From Candidatus Obscuribacterales bacterium (GTDB lineage: Bacteria > Cyanobacteriota > Vampirovibrionia > Obscuribacterales > Obscuribacteraceae), in assembly GCA_019750335.1 (NCBI GenBank), contig JAIEOQ010000002.1, forward strand, positions 62,001 to 126,000: 64,000 bases of DNA. The letters are read 5' to 3'. Positions 46,726-54,583 of the stretch are shown here, in pieces. A program made the translations under genes and the position numbers. Numbering within the stretch: the stretch's first letter is position 1; the number at the start of each line of letters is the position of its first letter. Below the pieces are notes generated by a model. That model was given only the letters and a program-made list of their open reading frames with translations. It ran no database searches and was not told the origin of the DNA.

Positions 46726-47426
46726 CTTTCTTTTTTCTGGCGATAACGTTTCTGCTTTTCGGCTAAATAAGCCGGATCTTGTAGTTGCTTGATGATTTGA
46801 AAAGTACTGAAACGACAAGCATCGGAACAGAAGCGAGAACGCGAATCGCCGACAAACAAGTCAGCGCAACGCTGAATTTGAGCCTCTTCTTGCAAGTTTT
46901 TTTCCACCAGCACAGCTAGCTCCTGACGCCATAATATCTCCTCGGTCACCGGTACCGCTGGCAAAACGCTTGTATTTAGCGCATTTTGATCGCGATAAAG
47001 TCCCTGACAGCGGCATAAATCAGCACCGTCATTTTTCAAAAAATAATCACTGACAAATTGAGCACATTGATGAATCAGCGTATCGCTTACGGACACAAGC
47101 AAGCTGGAATCATCATCACCTGCAGCACAGGCTCGAAAAGAAGGCAATTTATTCTTTTCAGGCTCGGCATGAAAAGCAAAACGGATGCTTTGAAGCCGCT
47201 CTTCAAGCCATGACAGATCAAGCGTACGTTGAAAATGATGGTCATAAACAAGCTGACGTAAACGACAAAGATCTAAATCAAATGCTTTGAGAACAGCGTC
47301 TGTAACCTGAACTTTTCGTCCAAGCAAAAGCTCAAACCATTTTTTTACGTCTTCAATCTGACGCCATTCACTTTGTTCGTTTAAAACTTGAATCCAATCA
47401 AGCCTTGGCTTCACTTTCGCTCTCAA
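46722..47426 (-). CDS. Cys-rich finger protein, CGNR-like
   Basis: A 234-residue protein. The C-terminal part (Cys187, then FVGDSRSRFCSDACRFSTFQ with Cys200 and Cys204) resembles the CGNR zinc finger that ends ABATE-domain regulators. Cys138 and Cys140 (LCRCQG) may add ligands. The rest is mixed alpha with no recognised family. The end of the chain is basic (KQKRYRQKKES). A DNA-binding or regulatory role is plausible but weakly supported. Confidence 0.7.
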   Translation of the reverse strand: MRAKVKPRLDWIQVLNEQSEWRQIEDVKKWFELLLGRKVQVTDAVLKAFDLDLCRLRQLVYDHHFQRTLDLSWLEERLQSIRFAFHAEPEKNKLPSFRACAAGDDDSSLLVSVSDTLIHQCAQFVSDYFLKNDGADLCRCQGLYRDQNALNTSVLPAVPVTEEILWRQELAVLVEKNLQEEAQIQRCADLFVGDSRSRFCSDACRFSTFQIIKQLQDPAYLAEKQKRYRQKKES

Positions 47427-47579
47427 AACAATTCCTTATATATGTAATTAGTCAATTTGACTACCACGTAAAGCCGTGGTATCGTTACCACGCATTAGCG
47501 TTGATACAACTGTACGCCAATTCTTCTACTTGCACAAGAGCAGGCAAAAGCCGGCTCAGCTTAGCCTGCCGAGGTAATC

Positions 47580-48917
47580 ATGTTTAAGACCATTTTGAAT
47601 ACAAGTGCTCCAATCCTGGTGATGTACTGGCTAAGCTCTCTGATTGGTCTTTCGGACATGTTTTACGCCGGCAGGCTAGGTAATGCCGCCCAGGCTGCTG
47701 TCGGTATCGCCGAACAAATAATCTTTTTGTCCACACTTGCTGCCTCCGGCTTATGCGTAGGCATTGTCGCTTGCGTTTCACGCTCGATCGGCGCTCAAAG
47801 AATTAAAAGCGCTCATTCATATGCTAACGCCGGTTGCTTTCTTGCCTGGCTATTAGGTATTGCCGGCACGCTAATGGCAGTTTTTGCCGCAAAACCGCTC
47901 TTTTTACTCTTTGGCGCCGGCGCCGATGTAGTTACACTGGGAGTTCCATATTTAAGGATTTGTGCTTTAGCAAATATCCCCTGGGTTCTTGTTTTGTGCC
48001 AATCGGCAATTTTTCGGGCTATCGGTTTGGCCAAATATTCTTTATATCTCTGGCTTTTAGTTAGCTTCTTAAGCATAATCGGCGGCGGGTTTATTTTTTT
48101 CTGCCCGAGCAATCCAGGCTATCTTTCCTTAAATGCCCTGGCTTTTGCTTGGCTTTTTGGTTCAACAATCGGTGCCATCAGCGGTTTTTACTGGTTAAGA
48201 ATTTGCTGGTTACAGCTTGAATTAAAAGCAAACAACGAACCTTGTCCGAGCAATAGAGCCGGTTGTCGCCGGGAGCTGCTTTTTATTTCCGGACCGGCAG
48301 CTCTTGGTGAAATGATTTCGCTGCTCTCCAATTTTGCTCTGTTCCAACTCTTTGCCGCTTTGCCTCAATCGGCATCGCTGCAAGCAGCCTGGTCTTTAAG
48401 TCTTAAGATTGAAGAGACTTTTGCCGTCATGCCTCTTTTAGCTTTAAGTTTGACGGCCGCTACCCTAGTCGGACAAAATCTCGGCGCCAAACGCAGCGAA
48501 CAAGCTCGCAAAACCAGCTGGCGAATAGCCATTCTCGGCACTTTTTTGATGATTTTTGTCGGTCTAATACTCAATCTGTTCTCTCATTTACTCTCCTCTT
48601 TCTTTTCAAACAATGCGACTGTCACTGAATACACGGCGATTTTCTTAAAGACAGCACCATTGATGTTACCGACCTTAGCCTTATCGACAATTTTATTTGG
48701 CGCCTTAGAAGGAGCCGGCTGCACCTGGATCCCAATGCTCGGTTCATTTAGCGGGCTGGCACTCGTGCGCCTGTTTTTAGCCTGGGTTTTAGCTCTGTCA
48801 GGATCTTTAGGACTGGCAGGTGTGCTTATCGCTCTTGTAATTTCACGACTTTATACCTGCATCATGGCTTTAATCAGTTTCAAAAACGCCAAAGGATGGG
48901 CATTGAGCAGATCATGA
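47580..48917 (+). CDS. MATE family efflux transporter
   Basis: A 445-residue integral membrane protein with about 12 hydrophobic helices and the MATE pattern (two internal halves of six; LIGLSDMFYAGRLGNAAQAAVG at the start, ALSLTAATLVGQNLGAKRSEQA in the second half). The family exports drugs, metabolites or cell-wall precursors, driven by H+ or Na+. The substrate is unknown. It diverges from the finger-protein gene across 153 bases that show no convincing promoter. Confidence 0.9.
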   Translation: MFKTILNTSAPILVMYWLSSLIGLSDMFYAGRLGNAAQAAVGIAEQIIFLSTLAASGLCVGIVACVSRSIGAQRIKSAHSYANAGCFLAWLLGIAGTLMAVFAAKPLFLLFGAGADVVTLGVPYLRICALANIPWVLVLCQSAIFRAIGLAKYSLYLWLLVSFLSIIGGGFIFFCPSNPGYLSLNALAFAWLFGSTIGAISGFYWLRICWLQLELKANNEPCPSNRAGCRRELLFISGPAALGEMISLLSNFALFQLFAALPQSASLQAAWSLSLKIEETFAVMPLLALSLTAATLVGQNLGAKRSEQARKTSWRIAILGTFLMIFVGLILNLFSHLLSSFFSNNATVTEYTAIFLKTAPLMLPTLALSTILFGALEGAGCTWIPMLGSFSGLALVRLFLAWVLALSGSLGLAGVLIALVISRLYTCIMALISFKNAKGWALSRS

Positions 48918-48938
48918 CCTGAGCATGACCTAAGTCAT
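48914..48938. repeat. ATGACCT direct repeats with 11-base period
   Basis: ATGACCT at 48914-48920 and 48925-48931, followed directly by AAGTCAT (48932-48938), a one-mismatch inverted copy. The spacing places the sites on one face of the helix. The first overlaps the MATE stop. The block precedes the promoter of the small exported protein. Confidence 0.45.
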
Positions 48939-48939
48939 A

Positions 48940-48968
48940 TTTACTTTCCCCTCTTGTGGACCTAACAT
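48940..48968 (+). promoter_or_regulatory. Candidate promoter of the small exported protein
   Basis: TTTACT (48940-48945) and TAACAT (48963-48968) are separated by 17 bases, each a 4-of-6 match to consensus, about 80 bases before the ATG at 49047. Alternative placements exist. Confidence 0.35.
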
Positions 48969-49046
48969 AAATTCACCGCTCAGAAATGCAGCGATTCAGC
49001 AAATACATTTACTAATCCTTCCTCAAAGGTCCTTTGGAGGTCAGTT

Positions 49047-49568
49047 ATGCGCGTCTCCCTTAATAGTCTTCTGCTTCGCTCCACCTTAGCGGCTGGCACA
49101 TTGGTTGCCCTTTCCGTACCGGTGTTTGCACAAGATGCTTTCGATTCAACAGCAGCTACTGGACAATACAGCAACGACAGCGGCTACCGTACCGGCAGCC
49201 AGTCCGACCTGAATATGGGCGGCAGCGCTATGGCTCCTGCTCTACAAGGTGCCACCAACGGTACAATCGGACCACAAGGCGGTGACGCTACCTTAATCAA
49301 AGGCGTCAACACTGCCGGCACCGTCCGTGTCAACAACTTAGCCAACCTTGAAGCTTTGCTCAACATCATCGCTAACGGTATGGAAATCCTCGGCATTGCC
49401 TGGGGCGGTCCGACCATGATCATGGGCTTCATGCACATGGCTGCCGGTACCCAAGACGCTATGAAGAGAGTCTTGTGGGGCGGCGCCGGTGTCACCGGTG
49501 GTCTTGCTACCCCTGGTTGCATCAACTGGCTCGTTGCTTCGGCTCGCGACGCCAATCTCTTCAGCTAG
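49047..49568 (+). CDS. Small exported protein with two hydrophobic helices, pilin-like
   Basis: A 173-residue protein with a signal peptide (TLAAGTLVALSVPVFA, cleavage near residue 28), a polar Gly/Asn/Ser region (30-98), and two Gly-rich hydrophobic helices (about 101-131 and 142-165) joined by GTQDAMKR. The layout resembles VirB2/TrbC-type pilins, though without clear sequence identity. The start has a perfect GGAGGT. Tyr, Asn, Asp and Phe codons are mostly C-ending, unlike the neighbours, as in highly expressed genes. A strong terminator follows, so the gene appears to be monocistronic. No other type IV secretion gene is near, so a conjugative role is not supported. It could be an abundant envelope protein. 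Confidence 0.8.
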   Translation: MRVSLNSLLLRSTLAAGTLVALSVPVFAQDAFDSTAATGQYSNDSGYRTGSQSDLNMGGSAMAPALQGATNGTIGPQGGDATLIKGVNTAGTVRVNNLANLEALLNIIANGMEILGIAWGGPTMIMGFMHMAAGTQDAMKRVLWGGAGVTGGLATPGCINWLVASARDANLFS

Positions 49569-49599
49569 TTTTTCCACCCACCAGCCAAACAGAGAAACC

Positions 49600-49635
49600 A
49601 ATAAATAGAGGTTGCCCCAGCAACCTCTATTTATT
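49600..49635 (+). terminator. Strong Rho-independent terminator
   Basis: A perfect 16-base stem (AATAAATAGAGGTTGC and its complement) with a CCCA loop, 31 bases after the small exported protein's stop. The stem's own T-rich right arm is followed by TTGC rather than a pure T-run. It works for either strand. Confidence 0.85.
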
Positions 49636-49721
49636 TTGCAAAAAATGCTCCATCTGCAAATCTCGGGAAACAAGCAACAAAGACCGGACCTCCGCATTCA
49701 CTTACCGCCCCCTACACCCAG

Positions 49722-49749
49722 TGTAAGAAAAACCGCGGTTTTTCTTACA
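49722..49749. promoter_or_regulatory. Perfect 28-base palindrome
   Basis: Arms TGTAAGAAAAACCG and its exact complement meet without a spacer at GCGC-type centre CGCG. It lies within the 354-base gene-free stretch 49569-49922 between the small exported protein and the PPDK regulator gene, about 175 bases before the latter. It could be an operator or, as RNA, a second hairpin with a T-rich arm. Apart from this and the terminator at 49600 the gap shows no defensible promoter, RNA gene or frame. Confidence 0.6.
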
Positions 49750-49922
49750 GCTAAGAATAGAAATTTTCGATCGGCGCGACCGGCAAAAGAGCATGATCAA
49801 TTCAGGCACTTGCCATCTCTTTCTGTAGATCTTCTTATGTCCTGGAACTGCTCAAAACAATTGTAAATCTGGAAAAATGAAGCTCAACATTCCTTTGCAA
49901 ATGCAGGTCAAGGGAGACGAGC

Positions 49923-50771
49923 GTGACCAAACCACAAGAGACTGCTGAATCGCGTTTACCGGTCAGTCAAAGAGAACTGATCATTTTTACTCTTTCGGAT
50001 TCCAGTGGCGAAACAGCCGCCCATGTCGCTCAAGCAGCGCTGGTGCAGTTTCCGCCTGGTTTCGCCAGTATTTATCGCTTGCCGCAAGTGCGGAGCTGCC
50101 AACAAATTTCAACCCTTGTCAGAGAGATCGCCACCGGGCGATCTCTTATTGCCTACACCCTTGTTTTGCCTGAATATCGTGAAGCTCTGGAGCAGGAAGC
50201 ACAGCAGTACAATGTGCCCACCCTCGATCTGCTTGGTCCCTTGATTTCAAGGATTTCAAGCCTAACTGAATCTAATCCGCTTGCTCAGCCCGGCCGATTG
50301 CATCAACTTGACGAGACTTATTTCAGAAGAATGGAAGCAGTCAATTTTGCCGTTCGTTATGATGACGGCAAAAATCCGGACGGTATTGCTCAAGCCGATG
50401 TAATTTTGGTCGGTCTTTCGCGAACAAGTAAAACACCAAACTGTATGTATTTGGCTCAGCACTATGCTTTAAAAGCAGCCAATTGCCCAATCGTCATGGG
50501 CGTGGATCCGCCGAAAGCTTTATTCAACGTACCGGCCCGCAAAATCATCGGTCTGACCATCGATCCGCATTTATTGCACAATTTGCGCACATCACGGGCT
50601 CAAGTAATTGGTATGCCCTCGGATACTCAATATGCCGATCTCGATGAGATTAAGGCTGAGGTGCAATACGCAAAACGCATATTCAGAGAACTTAAGTGTC
50701 ATGTAATTGAAGTTTCATCCAAAGCAATCGAGGAATGCTCAAGCGAGATATTCCTTTATTTGCGCCAGTAG
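49923..50771 (+). CDS. ppsR: Pyruvate, phosphate dikinase regulatory protein (DUF299)
   Basis: A 282-residue bifunctional kinase/phosphorylase of the PDRP/PSRP family. It uses ADP to phosphorylate a Thr in PPDK (inactivation) and phosphate to reverse it. The P-loop-like GLSRTSKTP is at 164-172, and family blocks LSDSSGETA, DETYFRRMEAVNFAVRYDDG and GLTIDP are present. The GTG start has AAGGGAG about seven bases upstream. The target enzyme is encoded 32 bases downstream, which supports PPDK rather than PEP synthase as substrate. A plant and bacterial name for the PPDK-directed form is RP1/PDRP. Confidence 0.95.
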   Translation: MTKPQETAESRLPVSQRELIIFTLSDSSGETAAHVAQAALVQFPPGFASIYRLPQVRSCQQISTLVREIATGRSLIAYTLVLPEYREALEQEAQQYNVPTLDLLGPLISRISSLTESNPLAQPGRLHQLDETYFRRMEAVNFAVRYDDGKNPDGIAQADVILVGLSRTSKTPNCMYLAQHYALKAANCPIVMGVDPPKALFNVPARKIIGLTIDPHLLHNLRTSRAQVIGMPSDTQYADLDEIKAEVQYAKRIFRELKCHVIEVSSKAIEECSSEIFLYLRQ

Positions 50772-50803
50772 TAGTCAGTAATGCTCCAGGAGAGTGAATT
50801 GCA

Positions 50804-53566
50804 ATGCTAACCACAAAAGAAGCTAAGCAACCAAAGAAGGAAAGTATGGAAACCAAAAAGGTATTCCTTTTTACTGAAGGATTCGAGCACTTCAAAGGCG
50901 ATCGCAGCCAAATGCGTGACCTGCTTGGCGGCAAAGGGGCAGGACTTGCCGAAATGACCTCCGCCGGCGTCAACGTACCGCCGGGAATGACTATTCTTAC
51001 TTCGGTTTGTCGTGAGTACTACGAAAACAAAGGCAAACTGCCAACAGATTTATTCGAATCTATCGAAGAAAATTTGAAAAAAATAGAAGAACGTCTGGAC
51101 CGCAAGTTAGGCGACACCAAAAAGCCGCTTCTTTTATCCGTACGTTCCGGAGCTAAATTCTCCATGCCCGGCATGATGGATACAATCCTAAACTTAGGCA
51201 TGAACGATGAAACAGTGGTTGCTTTAACTAAGCTCACCGACAATCCGCGTTTTGCTTGGGACAGCTATCGCCGCTTCATTCAAATGTACTGCAACGTAGT
51301 ACTTGATCTAAGCAAAGATCGTTTCGAAGATATTTTGCACGAGAAAAAAGAAAAACTCGGACTGAAAAATGATACCGATTTGACCGACAAACACTGGCAA
51401 GAGCTTGTTGAAGAATACAAAGCTTTTGTCAAACGTGAACGCAAAATTGATTTCCCGCAATGCACTAAAGAGCAGCTGCGCGGCGCTATCGAAGCAGTGT
51501 TCAAATCATGGAACAACAGTCGCGCCATCTATTATCGTAATTTGAATAAGATCGATCACAATATCGGCACCGCCGTAAATATCCAAGCTATGGTTTTTGG
51601 CAACTTCGACCAAACTTCGGCTACCGGTGTTTGTTTCACACGCAACCCCAGCACCGGCGAAAGAATGCTGTACGGCGAATATTTAGTCAACGCTCAAGGC
51701 GAAGACGTAGTTGCCGGCGTGCGCACACCAAATAAGATCTCCGAAATGGCCAAAGAGATGCCTGAGGTCTACAAACAGCTTGAAACAACGGCTCTCAAGC
51801 TTGAGAAGCATTATAAAGACATGCAGGACATCGAGTTCACCATTCAGCAAGGCGAGCTTTTCCTTCTGCAAACACGTAACGGAAAACGTACTGCCGCAGC
51901 CGCTATTAAAGTAGCGGTCGACATGGCTAACGAAGGAATTATCAACAAAGAAACAGCCTTAAACCGCGTCGAGCCGGCACAGCTTAACCAATTGCTTTTG
52001 CCTAGCTTCGATCAAAAAGACAAAGAAAAAGCTAAAAAAGAAGGACGCCTTTTAGCTACCGGCTTAAACGCTTCGCCCGGTGCTGCCATCGGTCAGATTA
52101 TTTTCAATCCTGATGAATCGGAAAAGTTATCCATAGATCACGGCACAAAAGTCATACTTGTCAGAGTTGAAACTTGCCCTGATGATATTCACGGTATCGT
52201 TCCTGCGCAAGGAGTTGTCACCAGTCGCGGTGGCATGACCAGCCACGCCGCTGTCGTCGCCAGAGGGATGGGTAAACCGTGCGTAGCTGGCTGCGAAGCT
52301 TTCAAAGTCGATCTCGAAAAAGAAAAAGTAACGGTTAAAGATCAAACTTTGAGCAAAGGCGAAATAATTTCTATCGACGGTTCAACCGGCGAAATTTTCA
52401 AAGGCGCCATCGCCACTATCGAACCGAAGTTAAGCGATGAGTTCAGAACTTTGCTTGCTTGGGCTGACTCTGTTCGCAAGTTGCGTATCCGCACTAACGC
52501 CGACACTCCGGAAGATGCCACTCGCGCTCGTGAATTTGGGGCCGAAGGCATTGGTCTGTGCCGTACCGAGCATATGTTTATGAGCCAAGATCGTTTACCG
52601 GCAATGCAAGAAATGATCTTGTCCGGCAGCGAGCAAGAACGCAAAGCCGCTCTGAACAAACTGTTGCCGATGCAGCGTCAAGATTTCATCGGCATTTTCA
52701 CAGCGATGAAAGGTCTGCCTGTCACAATCCGCTTGCTCGATCCGCCTTTGCACGAGTTCTTGCCTAAATATGAAGAGCTGATCGAAGAGATTGCCACTCT
52801 CAAAGCCAAAGGTATCAAGAACGAAGAACTGCGCACAAAAGAACAAATTTTGTCGCGAGTCGAAAGCTTGAAAGAATCGAATCCGATGATGGGCTTGCGT
52901 GGCTGTCGCTTGGGCTTGACCTTGCCTGAAATTAACCGCATGCAAGTACAAGCCATTTTTGAAGCGGCAATTGCCGTTAAAAAAGAAGGTATCGAAGTTC
53001 TGCCTGAAATCATGGTCCCGCTTATCGGTCATGTCAACGAGCTTAAGCTTTCACGTAAAATTCTTGAAAGCGTAGCTAATGAAACCATGGAAAAAGCTGG
53101 CGTCAAAATCGACTATAAGTTCGGCACCATGATTGAAATACCACGCGCTTGTGTTACTGCCGATGAAATTGCCGAATATGCCGAATTCTTTAGTTTCGGC
53201 ACCAATGATTTGACTCAGATGACTTTCGGCTACAGCCGCGACGACGCTGAAGGCAAGTTCTTGCAAAGATATATGGAAGGCATCGAATGGCAAGGTGAAT
53301 CCCACAAGATTTTCACCAGCAATCCGTTTGAAGCACTGGATCAAAACGGTGTCGGTAAACTGATGAAGATTGCCGTTGAATACGGACTGAAAACCAGACC
53401 GGACTTGAAGCTCGGCATCTGCGGCGAGCATGGCGGCGAGCCCAGCTCAATTGCCTTTGCTCACCAGCTTGGCTTGTCTTATGTAAGCTGTTCGCCTTAT
53501 CGTGTACCGCTTGCCCGTTTGGCTGCCGCTCAAGCAACAATTGTCGGCGAAGAGAAAGACAAATAA
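50804..53566 (+). CDS. ppdK: Pyruvate, phosphate dikinase
   Basis: PPDK interconverts pyruvate, ATP and phosphate with PEP, AMP and pyrophosphate, allowing gluconeogenesis or PPi-linked glycolysis. The 920 residues contain the ATP-grasp domain, swivelling phosphohistidine domain with Thr479-Ser-His481 (GGMTSHAAVVARGMGKPC), and the PEP/pyruvate barrel with Cys873 in GICGEHGGE. Thr479 is the expected target of the upstream regulator; His481 carries the phosphate. The ATG at 50804 has AGGAG about 11 bases upstream. An ATG at 50846 (METKKVFLF) has AAGGA closer by and matches the usual family start, so it is a real alternative. It ends nine bases from a convergent gene. Confidence 0.97.
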   Translation: MLTTKEAKQPKKESMETKKVFLFTEGFEHFKGDRSQMRDLLGGKGAGLAEMTSAGVNVPPGMTILTSVCREYYENKGKLPTDLFESIEENLKKIEERLDRKLGDTKKPLLLSVRSGAKFSMPGMMDTILNLGMNDETVVALTKLTDNPRFAWDSYRRFIQMYCNVVLDLSKDRFEDILHEKKEKLGLKNDTDLTDKHWQELVEEYKAFVKRERKIDFPQCTKEQLRGAIEAVFKSWNNSRAIYYRNLNKIDHNIGTAVNIQAMVFGNFDQTSATGVCFTRNPSTGERMLYGEYLVNAQGEDVVAGVRTPNKISEMAKEMPEVYKQLETTALKLEKHYKDMQDIEFTIQQGELFLLQTRNGKRTAAAAIKVAVDMANEGIINKETALNRVEPAQLNQLLLPSFDQKDKEKAKKEGRLLATGLNASPGAAIGQIIFNPDESEKLSIDHGTKVILVRVETCPDDIHGIVPAQGVVTSRGGMTSHAAVVARGMGKPCVAGCEAFKVDLEKEKVTVKDQTLSKGEIISIDGSTGEIFKGAIATIEPKLSDEFRTLLAWADSVRKLRIRTNADTPEDATRAREFGAEGIGLCRTEHMFMSQDRLPAMQEMILSGSEQERKAALNKLLPMQRQDFIGIFTAMKGLPVTIRLLDPPLHEFLPKYEELIEEIATLKAKGIKNEELRTKEQILSRVESLKESNPMMGLRGCRLGLTLPEINRMQVQAIFEAAIAVKKEGIEVLPEIMVPLIGHVNELKLSRKILESVANETMEKAGVKIDYKFGTMIEIPRACVTADEIAEYAEFFSFGTNDLTQMTFGYSRDDAEGKFLQRYMEGIEWQGESHKIFTSNPFEALDQNGVGKLMKIAVEYGLKTRPDLKLGICGEHGGEPSSIAFAHQLGLSYVSCSPYRVPLARLAAAQATIVGEEKDK

Positions 53567-53575
53567 GCGCAAAAC

Positions 53576-54571
53576 TTATTTGAGCTTCTTCCATTCATTA
53601 GCAGCGCTTTGCATTTGCTCGCGCAAAGACTTCAGTTTGGCGCTTTTTTGTAAAACAAATTCAGCGCCTTGAAGATCGTTATCGGCAAAAGACTTAGCTC
53701 CTTTGGCGGACAAAAGCTCAAGCTCTTTATCTAAAGCCGAAACGAGCTGGTTAAAAGCCTCGTCGACATCGGCTACGTTCGAATTGCTAGAAAAATTGTT
53801 TGCCGCTCGAGCCGGAGCAAGCGGAGAGAGGAGCGGGTTACCCTCTTCAAAAACGTTGCCATGTTCTGATGAATCAGCTCTTGCGCCTGAACTTTGACTA
53901 CGAACAAAAACAAAAGGTTCATTTTCACCAACTTCATTTTTGCCGATTTTGACAAGATGACCAAACAGTTGTTTAGCAAAAGTCGGTAAACTTTCCTGCT
54001 TAACCAAATGACCGTCTATATCCCACTTAAGTTCATTTCTGTCCCAAACAAAAGTAGCTTGAAAAAGCGGATTATAGGCCGCTTCATTGGTGCTGAAAGC
54101 AATAAAATGATCCGAAGGTAAAATAAAAGCTTCAACCCGGCTCAAGTTTCCTCGGACAAGTAAACTCCAGCCATGAATATGTAAACGCCCGGAGAAACGA
54201 CTATGCTCATCCTTTTGCAAACGCTGCAGTAGATCCGCGTCAAATATCGGTCTTTCAGTTTCAATATGTAACTGCGCATTCTCACTTAAACGATTGAATT
54301 CAACTTCGTATTGTTGAAAAAGATCGAATAAACCATCGATCAAGCGCACCATTTCGTTTGCCGGCACTATACCTTGAGCTGAAACAGCCTGAGTATCGGC
54401 TTCAGCTTCGATAGTCTTTACGGTGTTCGGACTGCCGTCTTCTTTGAGGTTGTTAATCCAGCGTACGGTTTCACTACCGCTGCGACTTTTAAGCCTGCTC
54501 AAAAGTGATTCGTTAAAAGCGTTCAAGGCATTCTTTTTATCGTTTTCATCACTTTCATTTTGATTGGTCAT
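53576..54571 (-). CDS. Unknown protein upstream-strand neighbour of PPDK
   Basis: A 331-residue cytoplasmic-looking protein without signal peptide. A mixed alpha/beta domain lies at about 75-215 (GRLHIHGWSLLVRGNLSRVEAF, FVWDRNELKWDIDGH), flanked by an acidic N-terminus and a Ser/Ala-rich linker (220-260). The last ~65 residues look like a helical hairpin with a coiled coil. It starts 12 bases after the fused M16 gene on the same strand and may share its transcript. Family not recognised. Confidence 0.78.
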   Translation of the reverse strand: MTNQNESDENDKKNALNAFNESLLSRLKSRSGSETVRWINNLKEDGSPNTVKTIEAEADTQAVSAQGIVPANEMVRLIDGLFDLFQQYEVEFNRLSENAQLHIETERPIFDADLLQRLQKDEHSRFSGRLHIHGWSLLVRGNLSRVEAFILPSDHFIAFSTNEAAYNPLFQATFVWDRNELKWDIDGHLVKQESLPTFAKQLFGHLVKIGKNEVGENEPFVFVRSQSSGARADSSEHGNVFEEGNPLLSPLAPARAANNFSSNSNVADVDEAFNQLVSALDKELELLSAKGAKSFADNDLQGAEFVLQKSAKLKSLREQMQSAANEWKKLK

Positions 54572-54583
54572 CCTCGCTCCTCG

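Noticed and set aside
49047..49568. Calling this gene virB2 and inferring a conjugation system
   Set aside because: Only the helix layout agrees; there are no VirB/Trb partners in the window and the N-terminal region differs.
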